The translations under genes and the position numbers were made by a program. This document shows, one piece after another, positions 1-11,486 of a stretch of DNA of 64,000 bases. Position 1 is the first letter of the stretch. Each line of letters starts with the position of its first letter. Origin of the DNA: Adiantum capillus-veneris (lineage: Eukaryota > Streptophyta > Polypodiopsida > Polypodiales > Pteridaceae). The notes beneath the pieces were generated by a model that had not been told where the DNA came from, ran no database searches, and worked only from the letters and a program-made list of their open reading frames with translations. The stretch spans positions 14,024,978 to 14,088,977 of the forward strand of contig CM043961.1 in NCBI GenBank assembly GCA_014529385.2. Direction: 5' to 3'.

Positions 1-1395
1 TCAAGTGATGAACTACAGCGATGGAAGCATTTTACCATCGACAATGGGTACCTAATCCACAAGGAGAGAGTTTGTGTACCGATGGACACAGACATTCGGC
101 ACCAAATTCTTTATGAATGTCATGATAGTCCAAGTGCAAGGCACCCGGGGATTAGAAAAACTTATTCTCTCGTATGAAGACAGTTTTATTGACCAGGTCT
201 ACATGGCTTTGTTCAAGCTTATGTCTTGTATTGCCAAAAATGTCAAGTTAACAAGGCAGAGCGCCTAAAAGTAGGAGGAATCTTACATCCTTTGGAGATT
301 CCGAATAGAAAATGGGAAAGTATCTCTATGGATTTTATTGTTGGTTTACCAATCACTATACAAGGTCATGACTTAGTATGGGTGGTCGTAGAGAGGTTGA
401 CTAAACTATGTAAGTTTATTCCGACCAAATCAACGATTAAGACATCGGAACTAGCCAAGTTATTTGTGGCCAATCTATACAAATGGTATGGTTTGCCAAG
501 TAACATTGTTAGTGACCGTGATCCCAAGTTTAACACCCACTTTTGGAGAGCTGTATTTAAATGATTAGGTACACAACTAAACCTCAGTTCAGTTGATCAT
601 CCAGAAATGGATGGTCAAATAGAACGGGTTAACCAGGTGCTAGAGGATATGTTAAGAGCAGACGTCAACAAAAAATAGTCAGACTGAGAAAAATACTTAC
701 CTATTCGACCTTGCCTACAACAATGCTAAGCATGTCACAATAGGTTTTAGTCCTTTCATGCTCATGTATGGGTTTCAACCTAGGTCACCAGTTACGGTGG
801 GGTTGGCAACCAAAAAACTCCAATAGGTTAAGGATTTTCTCCAAGACCACATGGATATGATGAAACTTGCTCGTCAGAATGTCCGACAAGCACATGATCA
901 GTATACAAAATACGCTGATGAGAAACGTCGGCAAGTTACCTTCAAAGAAGGGGAGGAAGTATTTTTACGTGTGCCAGAACATTCAGAAAGTCTGGAAACT
1001 GGACCGACCCCTAAATTACCTCCCTACTATTGTGGGCCTTTCAAAATACTCAAGCGAGTCGGCGATCGTGCCTACAAACTATTACTACCATCACATTCTC
1101 GCATTCATCCAGTGTTTCATGTAAGCCGTCTACGAAAGCGGTTACATGGGGACGACAACGTCATTGACCAACTTGTTTTGGTTGATTACATTGAACCTCC
1201 TACCTTACTGCATAAACCTGAACGTGTTCTGGATTATCATGAGTTGTGTACACGACATCACGTACGACAACAAGCCTTAATCAAGTGGAAAGACCGACCT
1301 GAAGAAGGTTCCACTTGGAAAAACATTGGTGTTCTTAAGAAGAAGTTTCCCACTTTTGTTTTCGAGGACGAAAACTCTTCTAAAGGGGGGAGTAA
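1..1395 (+). pseudogene. Ty3/gypsy chromovirus pol remnant: integrase and chromodomain-like C-terminus
   Basis: The 3' end of a Ty3/gypsy polyprotein, which would integrate the element's cDNA. Parts of the His/Cys zinc-binding region lie at about 100-240, with YCQKCQ near 230. The catalytic core follows, with the first Asp in SMDFIVG (about 331) and the second in IVSDRDPKFN. The frame then meets TGA at 562-564, in place of an Arg codon (CGA to TGA), and continues as the third catalytic region. More stops and a shift lie at about 675-850. From 851 an open frame holds the integrase C-terminus (YYCGPFKILKR, HPVFHVSRLRK) and a chromodomain-like end with LIKWKDRPEEGSTW. The frame ends next to a purine tract. 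The 5' part is outside the window. Domain assignment is secure, and the copy is dead. Confidence 0.93.
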
Positions 1396-1576
1396 TGTCA
1401 GGACAAGGGTCCTGTAACCTAAGGACTAGGATGGTCAAGGACTACAGCCAAGGGCCGGACTAGACAGTGTGAATAGGGGATCCGTCTATGGCAAGGGGCT
1501 AGGAGCCCACCTATATAATGGGAGGTTGGGAGGAGGATCTCTAGTCTAGTTTCCCTAGTTCTTACATTACCATACA
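1383..1576 (+). mobile_element. Polypurine tract and start of the chromovirus 3' LTR
   Basis: The purine run AAAGGGGGGAG directly follows the polyprotein end and is followed by TGTCAGGAC at 1396, the usual TG start of an LTR. A TATATAAT box lies at 1512-1519, as expected for an LTR promoter. The LTR is cut short at about 1576, where satellite-type sequence begins, so its end and target duplication cannot be seen. Confidence 0.55.
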
Positions 1577-3392
1577 TCCAAATTGGGCTATAAAAAAACA
1601 TGGAGAATCTAAGACATGTTGTACATTGAGTGTTTTGACTAAATGTCCACCACTTGTGCAAGCTACACTTCATAGATAGTAGACGGTTTAGTTTTTTTTC
1701 ACCATTTGGATAGCCTATGATATGTTGTCAATAAGGGATTTTATTTGAAGGCTCATCACTTATCCAAGCAAGCTCTATTGAAACATGAATAGGAGAAAAG
1801 CTCCACCACTTGTCCAAGCTAGCGCTATTGGAGCCAGCATAGAACATAAACTCCACCATGTACTCTATCTATGCTTCTTTCAAACAATCTTCACCACTTG
1901 GCTAAGATTCAATACATTGCGACTAAGTTAAAAGAAAGATTTACCATTTTCACAAAGGGGGCTATATTCAAATATGGAGAACATTGAATTTTTTGTCTGA
2001 ATGTCCACCACTGTTCCAAGTTATACACTTATTAATACATAGTAGGCAATTTAGTGTAGTAGTCCACAATGTGCGTAGCCTTAGGAAAAGAATGTATACC
2101 ACTTGGCGTGGAGAAATGATAATAGGTCCACCACTTGTCCATCCTAGGTGCCAGGTCCACACCCAACCTCTAAGGATATATCTTGAATGGTTTGTTCTCA
2201 CCATTTGGACAACCCATGACATTTTGTGAATAAGGGTTTTGTTGGAAGGTCCCCCACTGTCCAAGCTAGCTCTGTTGGACCTAGCATAGAAGAAAATATC
2301 CATCACCTATTCTATTTGTGCTTCTATAAAACATGGAAAAAAGCAAGCTCCACCACTTGGACAAGTTGAAATGAGTTGAGATTGGGACAAAAGTAAGCTT
2401 TACCATATGTCCGATCGGGCTTCATTAAAACATAGAGAATCTAAGATATGTTGTACATTGAGTTTTTTTCTTGAAGGTCCAACACTTGTCCAAGCTACAC
2501 TTCATAGATAGTAGACGGTTACCGTAGTAGTCCACAATGTCAACATGCTTAGCCTTAGAAATACAAGGTAAAATGCTTGTCTAAGATGGGCATGGAGAAA
2601 TGATAAAATTTGCATGACTTATTCATTCTTAGGATCTAAGGGCACGGTTCACCACTTGTCTATCTTGTAAAGCTAAATCTTGAGTGGTTTTTCTTTGTCA
2701 ACCTATACAGAGGGTTTTATTTCAAGGTCCACCACTTGTCCAATCTAAGCTCATGAGAACATGGAGAGAAGAAAATATCTACCACTTGTGTAGGCTAGAC
2801 TGATCAAAACATGGAGAGAAGCAAAGCTCTACCACTTGTCTAAGCTTAGATACAAAGATAGTAGATGGTTTAGTATAAAGCTCCAAGAGTTCTCCAACCT
2901 TTAGTAGCATGGTCCTTCTTGCTATTCTTGAAGGTCCACCACGTGTCCAAGCTAGCTCCATTGAAGTAATGGATAGAAGGAAATATCCACCACCTATCTC
3001 AGCTATGCTTCTTTGAAGCATAGAGAGATACAAGCTTCACCACTTTGACAACCTAGCATCCACTAAATCCAAGACAAATGCAAGCTTTACCATATGTCCA
3101 AACTCGGCTCCATTAGAACATATGGAACCCATGCTATGCTGTACATTGAGCTTTTTGTCTGAAGGTCCACCACTTGACCAAGCTACATTTCATAGATAGT
3201 AGAGGGTTTAGTCTAGTAGTCCGCAATGTGCCTATCCTTAGATATACAAGGTATACCACTTGTCTAAGATAAACTTGAATAAATAGTAATAGGTTCACCA
3301 CTTGTCCATCCTAGGTGAAGAGTCCACACCCGTTTTCTAAGGCTTTATCATGAATGGTTTTTTTTTCACGGTTTGGATAGCCTATGATATGT
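1577..3392. repeat. Satellite-like repeat, block 1 (core TCCACCACTTGTCCAAGCT)
   Basis: Non-coding sequence built from many diverged copies of a core close to TCCACCACTTGTCCAAGCT, spaced roughly 40-90 bp apart. The copies alternate with recurring phrases such as CATAGATAGTAGACGG and AACATGGAGAGAAG. Larger modules repeat: about 1600-3220 matches about 15070-16745 of block 2 in the same order, and about 2262-3240 matches about 13196-14180. The block starts where the chromovirus LTR is truncated and ends abruptly at about 3392, where decayed protease sequence of the next retroelement begins. I do not recognise the family. Confidence 0.85.
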
Positions 3393-3409
3393 TTTTTTTC
3401 GAATGACAC

Positions 3410-4308
3410 GATTTTTTTCGAATGACAAAATCTTGGAACTGCAAGTTGACATGGTTTTTAGACCATTCATGCACCATTTTTGCTTCCCTCATGAAAGGAC
3501 GTCCTAAGATCATCTCCGATGCCATAGTTGCTTGGAGAAATCCATAACAATGAAGGTAATTCTTATTTTATGTCCAAAGACCTTGATCTTGAGATCTTCT
3601 AACATCCCAATAGGTTTAATGATAGACCCATTGGCCATCTTCACTACTATGGTTGTGGTCAAAAGGTGAGGTCTTCCCATAGTTTCCTAGCAATTTTTAG
3701 TCACAATGCTAACCCCAGTGCCACCATCAAGGATTCCCTTCACAGTTAATCCCTTAGTAGTGATTGGTATGGTCGCATTGGATTCATCACCCTCAAAGTA
3801 TTGTCCCAACTTGTTAACAGGTATTTCTATAAAAATGTTCTCATCTAGGTTGGGTTGTGGATCTAAGTGTTCCTCCTCTATTGGCATCTCCCCAGCTCCA
3901 TCCATCTGTGCTAAATGTGGTAGCCCAAACTTTAGTTCTCCATTGAGGAAGGCTCGAAGAGCTGAGACTACCTCAGGGCCCTTGTGGCTCATGAAGATCT
4001 TCCTTGTTGGTTTCTATCTTAGTGGTCGTTTTGGTCTTCATAGTTTCACCTGAATTAGAATCCTTTTCAGCGTCCTTCATATATACGGGGTCATCACTAG
4101 TCCCTATGTTGGTCTTTGAACTCGGGTCTGACTTCGCTATTTTTTGCGATTTCTTCCTTCGTGTTTTCTTCTTTTTCTGAGATTGGTCAATTGATTTCGT
4201 GTCTCTTTTCTCAAGAATATAATTTTGTTTTTGGAGCATCGATCGTGTGAGTACGTTTACTGGTACCACAGGTGTACTTTGTGATGGCTCCTCGGTAACT
4301 TCAATCAA
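3410..4308 (-). pseudogene. Decayed retropepsin region of gag-protease element 1
   Basis: The frame ending near 3690 contains VKGILDGGTGVSIVTK. This is the active-site region of a retropepsin-like protease with the usual DSG written as DGG. Beyond the next stop, translated remnants include a GRPFMREAKMVHEW-like segment near 3410-3500, which matches the flap and C-terminal region (GRPFMRQLKMVQDW) of the second element's protease. The preceding frame (3973-4308) is Lys-rich and low in complexity. At least two frameshifts separate these pieces from gag. Catalytic activity is not expected. Confidence 0.75.
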
Positions 4309-6436
4309 GTTTAATGGCTAGATCTTTGGTTATTGGATTGTTTGGACATTGGGCAATCAAATGATCTATGCCACATCGATTACACATGAGTATCGGCATT
4401 GTAGACCTGCTTGCTTGATTGGTTTGCATTACTGTGGCATTCTTTTGTAGCCTAATAGGACACTCGGCTACACGATGTGGACCTCCACACTCATAGCATT
4501 GAAGAGGTGGTCTCTTAGCAATGTAATTGATATTTTGGCCTCTTGCCGCAAGAGCAACTACTTGATATACAGATTTGACTTGTCCCCAATAGTCCTCCAT
4601 GTAGTACTATGGAATTTCTTCAAGCACATCCATCCCATAGGCAATATTAGGGTCCATATCTTCCTCATAGCCTTCCAAACAAGCAATAGATGACTCACAA
4701 CCCACTTGATTCACTGAAGTGATTCTCGGATGTGGTGGTTGCGATCCTTGCACCGGAGGTGGTAAGGGTGTTTTTTGAACAACATTTTGGGTGCTAGGGA
4801 CCATGTGTTGTGTTGTTTGTTCAAGAGGTGGGGCCGGCATCAATGTAGGCATTGAAGGTGTGTCTGTCCATGCTAAGGTTAGTCTATTGGCCATCACGCA
4901 CTTAAATACTATGCAATCCTTAGCTTGATGACCATACCTTCCACAGGCATTGCAATTCTCATTGAATTTTACTCTAAAAGTAGGGCATTCATTGGTACTA
5001 TGCGGTCCATAGCATACTGAGCACCATTGTTGCTCCCTTCTTGGATACATATGTATGTTTTGCGGAGCACGATTGTCTCCAAGACTCTCTTGAATAGCCT
5101 TGGTGAGATCTGCTAAAGTCATCTCAAATATCCTTGGCTCCTTCAAAATAGGCTTTAAGGTCATTAGTTGATGCCGTGATGCTTGCGAGCTAATAGATTT
5201 AGTCTCAACAGACACTCTTTCTCCTTGAATCATTAAATTATCCTCCAATTGGATCGCATTGGTGGTGACTGCTTCCCAAGTTGTGATAGCTCTAATGACT
5301 AGGCCATTGTAGATATCCTCATGTTGTAATCCCCTAATGAATCTATCAAGAAATTGATTATTATTGAAGCACTCATTTGGATTACAATGAGAATTCAAAT
5401 GCTTCAAGCGACTAATAAAGTCTCTCACCGACTCTCCTTGCTCTCGTTGGGCTTTCTGGAGCTGAGAGGCTACACCCCAAAGCACTCCCTCTCATATGTA
5501 TTCTTTCAAGAACAGTCTCCTAAGATTAGGGTAAATCATTTTTTCTTCCACCCTTAGGGTTCTATACCAATCCCCTGCCTTCCCACTTAAGGTTAGGCTT
5601 AAAGCATTACTCTTATGCAGCTCATTGTGTTCTCCTAGAGAATCACATATTTGTTCAAACACTTCGATATGATTTCTCACATCCCCATCTCCACTAATTT
5701 TTTGTGTGAGCTTGGCTATTTGTACTGCCTTACTTCTAGGCTCTCTATCAGGCGTGTTACGCATATTCTCAGCAATAGATTGACCAATAACTTGAGCAAA
5801 TGTTGCCAAGTCACCTAAGTGAGCAGGCACCGTGGGTGAAGGCACTCCAGAGACTACATGTGGAGTAGGTATTGGCATTGGGCTTGGCGCATAGGAAGCC
5901 CTTGGGTTCCATGTTGGGTACGATGTTGTTCCATGTGGTGGTCCATAGTTCATATGTGTGGCCCTAGGCATAGCAGACGCCGGATGTGACATGCTAATGC
6001 TAGCCGGTATAGTCCCATGGAAATAAGAGCTTGGGTGTTGTGGTTATGGAGCATAGGTTGTTGAAACAATGGGAGGGGTAGGGACTACATGAGTACGAGG
6101 ACCCATGGGTGTATACAATTGGTACACACTTGTAGGTATTGTTGCAGGCATTGAGCTACCATGTAGCGGTGCTTTACTAACAAATGAGGTCCATGGAATG
6201 TTTCTTGGAATGCCCATCATTGGGGTAGGCATGGTAGCCATGGTGTCATCAAGGGAAAGTTGAGCTAGACTTGGAAAGGTAAAGCTATCACTTGTGGGCT
6301 CAGATTGCACTGAGACCCCTGGAGAAACAACATATGGAGGATCCATCGGACTTACTGAGGGAGTCTCCATTTGTGATAAGGTTGGTTGTTTAGCCTTCCC
6401 TCTATCCAAGAATCTCATGAGACCCGTTGAAGGCAT
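4301..6436 (-). pseudogene. Gag with four zinc knuckles, element 1
   Basis: One reading frame spans this interval, interrupted by stops near 6044, 5492 and 4607, each a plausible C-to-T change of CAA, CGA or CAG. The N-terminal third is rich in Pro, Met and Thr. The frame ending at 5492 has a retrotransposon capsid pattern (AGDWYRTL, LFLKEYI) that continues as VRDFISRLKHLN and FLDRFIRGL. The nucleocapsid part then shows four knuckles: CSVCYGPHSTNEC, CNACGRYGHQAKDC, CYECGGPHRVAEC and CNRCGIDHLIAQC. Three are CX2CX3HX4C, one residue shorter than the common CX2CX4HX4C retroelement form. Role: packaging of the element RNA. Confidence 0.82.
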
Positions 6437-6794
6437 GTTGATCCCCTTGTTCTGTCTCTCTTACTCAATGACCCATTGATGACCTCACAAACTCTTTGTT
6501 GTTGATCCTCCACACTAGTAGCACCCATCGTGGATTCTAGGACTTCTAACCAACCCACATGATAGGTGTGACCTGTTTATAGGTCCGTTAGTATTTCGGT
6601 TTGTAGTTTGTACTCCCAATTCTCATTTAGGAACCCTCCATCTAAACTTGAGGTGCTAGGGGTGTCCTTTGAACTAGATGCAATGTTGCTTTCTAGGGGT
6701 TGGCCCTTAGCGGTTGCTAAGTCAGGAGCACTTGATTGATCTCTTAGCAAGGATATTGACATAGGGGATTTCGCTTTTAACTCTCTTCATTGCT

Positions 6795-7361
6795 CTACCT
6801 TGCGTAAACTCTGACTTCCTTTTCCCTTGCTGCAAGGATATATCGCTCAACCTCTTGCACTTCGGCAAGGCTTCTACCATCAGGTAATATGACCTCAGAG
6901 GGGAATAGCTCTGAAGATTCAGGAGGTGCAGTGAATGAAGTATTCACGTGCACATTCTCTAAGGGCATAGGGTCTATGTTGTTCATGAATGGAGAATTTA
7001 CTTCCCCACCCCCCTCATTTACATCATTAGCTCCATGTTCGGAGCAAGTGGCTCTACTAAAGGTTTCCTTCAAGCGGCTAAGCACGCTTGTCCCGGATCG
7101 CAGGCCCATGGCATGCATGTCTTGGCTTGAGCTATCGGGATTAGGCATTGGGAAACCCTCCATGATGTCGTAGTCAAAGGAAGAGTCACTAGCCGCTATG
7201 TTCGGGTCTTGGTTTGTACTACCTTGGGTCCTCGTCGAGGGCCCGGAACCTAAGGTAGGTGGATATTGAGAACTCGTGTAGGTTGAAATTGTCTCTAGTT
7301 GCTCCGTCTCTAGCACACGACCAGAGCGCAGATACATGTGCCTTTGGCACCCTACAAGCAT
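6795..7361 (-). CDS. N-terminal frame of element 1 (unknown function)
   Basis: An open frame of 188 codons at the 5' end of the element's internal region, acidic and rich in Ser and Pro. It includes MYLRSGRVLE and, near the C-terminus, PDGRSLAEVQEVERYILAAR, which is probably helical. A small frame at 6577-6762 and non-coding bases separate it from gag. It may be the start of gag before a frameshift. I see no catalytic motif. Confidence 0.45.
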   Translation of the reverse strand: MLVGCQRHMYLRSGRVLETEQLETISTYTSSQYPPTLGSGPSTRTQGSTNQDPNIAASDSSFDYDIMEGFPMPNPDSSSQDMHAMGLRSGTSVLSRLKETFSRATCSEHGANDVNEGGGEVNSPFMNNIDPMPLENVHVNTSFTAPPESSELFPSEVILPDGRSLAEVQEVERYILAAREKEVRVYAR

Positions 7362-8033
7362 CGACGAATAACCTCGAAGGTTAACCGCTTACTTTTTTAG
7401 GCGTCCATTTTCACTCGTTTTTTTATGTTTTTTAATGATCAATTTTTTTATTAGAGTGTGTGCTAGCTCAAAATGAGCGTATCACTCAAAGGGTTGCGGT
7501 GTGCTTTACAGCACAACGTTCGGTCACCTCAAGCTCCGTTGGTCCTCAAAAAAGTCGATTTTTAGCTACGTGTGAAGCTAAAATACGTAATTTTGAAGCG
7601 CGACTGAGGCCTGAGCTTGAGCGAGAGCTTGGACTTGGGTCTGGGAGATATTCCCGATCCCGGTCCTACGTTTGATTTTTTTTTTTGTTTTTTTGGGATA
7701 AGGTCGCCGCGGCCTGCGCGAGCACACACACACTCTACCTACCTACTTACAACTAATACACCTACTGTTACACACTAACACACTTCATTAGCTCTAACAG
7801 ATCTACTTCCTACTTACTGTACTTTGCATTACATAGAACTAACAACCTTAATACTAAGACCTTATCACAAAGAAAACACAGTAACCTTTCAAAACTTCAT
7901 TAACAAAGAAATACACAGTAGCAACACAAAATCCTTCTTCTCAACACACACTTCTTCCTTCCCTACCTTTCCTACAATTGAAATTGCACCACAAAAGAAG
8001 CAGAGAGTGTCATTCAAGCTTAGTGTATGGCAT
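7362..8033 (-). other. Untranslated leader of element 1
   Basis: About 670 bp between the primer-binding site and the first long frame of the element, with T- and A-rich runs. It reads as the 5' leader of the retroelement. I see no supported gene in it. Confidence 0.5.
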
Positions 8034-8051
8034 TCCCCAGCAACGGTGCCA
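8034..8051 (-). other. Primer-binding site resembling the tRNA-Asp type
   Basis: The minus strand reads TGGCACCGTTGCTGGGGA. This is two substitutions from the Asp-tRNA-complementary primer-binding site typical of plant Athila/Tat-type Ty3 elements. It fixes the direction of element 1 (minus) and predicts a 5' LTR ending just to its right. Confidence 0.8.
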
Positions 8052-8301
8052 AAATAGTGCGTGTCTGTCGCACGTGTCAATGCAAGGAACTGGCCAATAG
8101 AATGTGTGCAAGCCACAAATGGCTCCAAGCACACAACAAGCCTAAACTAGTAAGCTCAAAGATGGCAATGGTGTGTCACTCACATCTCTACGCTTGCTGT
8201 CGTGGAGTATTCCTCGCCGCGAAGAAGAAGGAGCCGCTGCTATGCCGCGCTCAATCGCCTCGCCGCCGTTGTGCCGCCTCAATGCTCGATCACACACACT
8301 C

Positions 8302-8335
<34 letters not shown>

Positions 8336-8551
8336 GCGTGCGCATACTCACACAAACAAAAGAAGATGAAGAAGAAGAAGATGGAGATGGAGCAAGAGAA
8401 CTCTTCTATTGCACCAAATGAGAGAATGAGTGAATTTTTGGTTTAGTTGACTTTTATATGAGCTCGCCCCATTCACACTTGGGCGCCTATGCTTAGCCAA
8501 CTAATCGCTTGAATGTTCTAGATAGAATACACCTCTCATCGGCGATCACTC
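8052..8551 (-). mobile_element. Candidate 5' LTR of element 1, with a CT microsatellite
   Basis: Sequence immediately outside the primer-binding site, where the 5' LTR should lie. It contains a TC microsatellite at about 8299-8334 followed by CGCGTG. No second copy exists in the window, because the 3' end of element 1 is lost, so the LTR limits are inferred from position only. Confidence 0.4.
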
Positions 8552-9985
8552 TTACCCTTTTCCTATTGGACCGACAAACCCGGTACCTGACTCTACCAAA
8601 TAAATAATACGATGTCCATTGTAGGTGAAAGGAATGTGCGTGAGGGTTAACACACTTTTGGATTCAGTAGAGCAGTGAATACTCTCATTATCTGTCAAAG
8701 AATTGTGGGTTGCTTCCTCTTGTAGCTCGTGAGAAGAAACTTCATGTCCAGTATCGTGTACTTCAGTCATGTCAGAAATATCAAGCACACAAAGAAATTC
8801 ATCTAAGCAATCTTCATAGATCTCTTCATCCTGATCCCCTTCACACAGTTCTATGGTAGCCAAAGATCCATCGATACTCTGTGAAGACTCTTCATGCACC
8901 TCCTCTGAATAGGTACTAGTAGTAGAGAAATCATCCATAATATGTTGCTCATACATACCACAATCAGATAAAAAGACTTCAATAATGGCATTCTCTTCTG
9001 TCAACCTGACAAGGAAGCATCACTATTTGCATCATCATCTTGCCCTTGATATCAACACCTGTAAACATATCGTGAGCAACAACTATAGGCTCATGTATAC
9101 CCTCTATTGACTCCATAATTTCTTGCACTTCATTTGTTACAGTATAAATTTTATCAATGCAATCGTCTCCAAGGAACGTGTTGTTTTGCTTGGCTTCATA
9201 TGCTTCCATTGTGCTGAGAGGACCATCAACACCTTGTAAAGGATCATCTTGAACTTCTTGAGAACAATCCATGCTGCAAAGATTGCTAGTATGTGGAACA
9301 CTAACAACACAAATTTCTCCTTTATCTAGTTCCTCACAAGAATCAATGATAGAGGCACCTAACATGTGAGCAAGCTCTGAAAAATTTTCATCAATGGCTT
9401 TAGTCTGAAATTTGTGATTTACCTGTGCTAGATTGCTTGAAGCATGATCCTCTGGGACAAAATCTGGTACTTGCAAAGTTGCATCTGCTTTAGCTTTAAT
9501 CTGCTCCCAAAATTCATCATATCTGATTGTCTACAATTGAGCTCCATCACCTTTACTGAAAGTAACCTGCTTTTGTTGATTCATCTGCTCTATTTTCAAG
9601 GCTATGTGCCGGTTACCCACTTGTACAACTGCCTCTTCAAATTTAGCCGAGTTATTTGCATACTGATCGATAAGCTTTTGTATCTGATCATGCAATCCTG
9701 GAGCTACTAACCGGTCAAACTCCTCGATCATATGCTTAGTTGGAATATCCATAAGCTCCATCTCTGACCCGTAGCATGCAAGATATCCCTCACTATCGTA
9801 GCCATCAAAAATACCTCTTTCAAAAGAGACTTTATCCAATGCTTCTTCTACTGCTTCATCTCACTGGACTAATCCTCGTAAAAACTCTTCTCGGTCCAAA
9901 CCAAATTTCTCACAAGTAACCTACTGCTGCTGCATGAAAGCATCAAATAGCTGCATCATTTCTACTTGAGACGTCATCGTCATCC
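8552..9985 (-). pseudogene. Broken acidic reading frame of unknown family
   Basis: Open segments at 9531-9839 and 8979-9476 share a frame and are separated by a stop. The segment at 8552-9004 is in another frame. The reading probably starts farther upstream, since translation of about 9840-9985 continues the same composition (MMQLFDAFMQQQ, EEFLRGLVQ). The N-terminal part looks helical and gag-like. The rest is very acidic, rich in Glu, Asp and Ser. The last segment ends with YNGHRIIYLVESG. No zinc knuckle, protease or polymerase motif is present. It may be an accessory or gag-related frame of a retroelement. Confidence 0.45.
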
Positions 9986-10519
9986 TCTCTGTAAAAATTT
10001 CCCACCCCGGCTCTCTTCGCATCGGGTTCACCAAAGATGTCGGGGAAAAATATGTTCACAAGTTGAGTCGAGTCATCACCGGGCTGCTCGCTATGGGAAA
10101 CAGTGAGAGAAAGATGCACATCTTAAAGAATATAGCACAAAAGAACAGCTTGTACACCTTGAATTGAATTACTTAAATGAACTAAAAGCTAAATACAAAA
10201 AAAACATGATCGTAATAGGCAACAAGTGCTCTTGAACCCGCCGAGACGATGAGCAAAAGTGCAAATGCCAAATCTGTATGGCCTCAATGCCCTTCCCTTG
10301 CTCTTCCCGACCACATTCACATGCACTCACTTTTCCGTCGCTCAGTCTTCTTTTAACTCAAACAAACCTCTGAAAACTACTAAAGATTTGCTTCTCCATC
10401 GACATAACTCCTCGGCGGCTCTCCTTGAGCTATTCCCTCCCGTGATACTTCAGCTTACGCTTGTTTTTATTCCTTGCTCTCGTTCTCAGCCTGCTACTCG
10501 ACAACGCACTTGCTTGAAA
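9986..10519. other. No supported gene
   Basis: Short frames only. The minus strand at 10020-10110 could extend the gag-like frame (NIFFPDIFGEP-like), but it is interrupted. No repeat or RNA gene recognised. Confidence 0.4.
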
Positions 10520-10763
10520 GACCTCCCTATATCTTCCCCTCGCTGGATTATCTCATCTTAAAACCTTTGCTATGTGGTACCTCCTCATCACCCCACAAAG
10601 CTCTAGAATGTCATCCCAAAAGCCGCCTATGATTGATCTTCACCTCATAGTCTCCAATATGCAGCTTGTCAAGGATCTCTATCAACACTTTCAGTACCTC
10701 AAAATCAGGAACCATTGATTCATACTGCCCAATAATATCAAAATCACACTCGTAGAACTCCCT
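10520..10763 (-). pseudogene. Rearranged fragment of a histidyl-tRNA synthetase gene
   Basis: On the minus strand, 10763-10611 encodes [16 protein letters not shown], then [15 protein letters not shown], then [14 protein letters not shown]. This is the class II catalytic-core segment of eukaryotic HisRS, following motif 2. A one-base shift at the C/A run near 10615-10621 restores DDILELCGV, the expected continuation. The next residues are RRYHIAKVLR, a stop, then DNPARGRYREV. In the enzyme this segment comes before REFYQCDFDI, not after it. The fragment is therefore circularly permuted or came from a tandem duplication. The codons before 10763 do not look like HisRS. No intron is seen inside the piece. 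It cannot make an enzyme. Confidence 0.85.
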
Positions 10764-11486
10764 TGCTTTTCTCTCGTGCTGCTCCTTCTTACTGCTACTC
10801 TTGGGCCTAGCTCTCTCCCAAACCAACACAGACTGGTGCCGCTCTCCCAGCTGCTCGGGTTTAATGGCACAACCAAGCGCCCTTCTTATTTGGCTTGTCA
10901 GTGGCACTTTCCTTGCAGGATTTGCCACATTGCCCCTATTCTGTCACTCGGCACTCCTTCTCCCCAGCTCTGTCTACGTCTTGATGCGGCTTGCTTGCTT
11001 TTTTTGACGGCCCTCCTCCTCGACGGCTCCTGCCTACTTCAACTCTGTCCCCCGGCCGCTCTCTGTACGTCGTGCGCTTTTTTAATAAACGACCAACTTT
11101 GTTTTTCTCTATTAATAACAACATGCGGCCATTCACATTGAGCCTCATGTCGCAATCTCAAGTGCTTCATTTGAATTCCGGTTTAACCTCTCGGACTTTG
11201 CATCAAAGAAAGAACCTCCTTTCCCATCGGACTTCCGTGGCACAATATCTGAATATGAAGCTCCTTAAGAAGTTCTTGTGCTTTTGTGAGCTCTCCGCCT
11301 TGGCACCTTGTAGACCATACAATACTCGACACACACATCTACCAAAGAATTGACGACCCCCTGTAAGATTTCTCACTTCAAAATCAATAGCCCATGTATT
11401 ATAAAATACAATTGCCTTGCATTAATGGTCATGATTGCATAAATAAGCAATGAGCTCCAAATAACGCATCCTGAGCAATAAAGTCC
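10764..11486. other. No recognised gene; possible chimeric retroelement frames
   Basis: The minus frame that enters the HisRS piece begins at 10928 with a basic stretch ([17 protein letters not shown]) that I do not recognise. Other short frames lie at 10936-11148 (-). Nothing here matches a family I can name. It may be the rest of the carrier element. Confidence 0.35.

Larger units (their letters stand above)
3393..8051 (-). mobile_element. Gag-protease-only LTR retroelement 1 (internal region)
   Basis: Read on the minus strand from the primer-binding site at 8051, it has a leader, an N-terminal frame, a long gag with four zinc knuckles and a decayed retropepsin. It then stops at the satellite block. 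No reverse transcriptase, RNase H or integrase is visible. The missing 3' part may have been removed at the 3393 junction, or the element may belong to a non-autonomous gag-protease group. The similar layout of the element at 16.75-25.2 kb supports the second reading. Most stops in the main frame can be explained as C-to-T changes. Confidence 0.7.
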
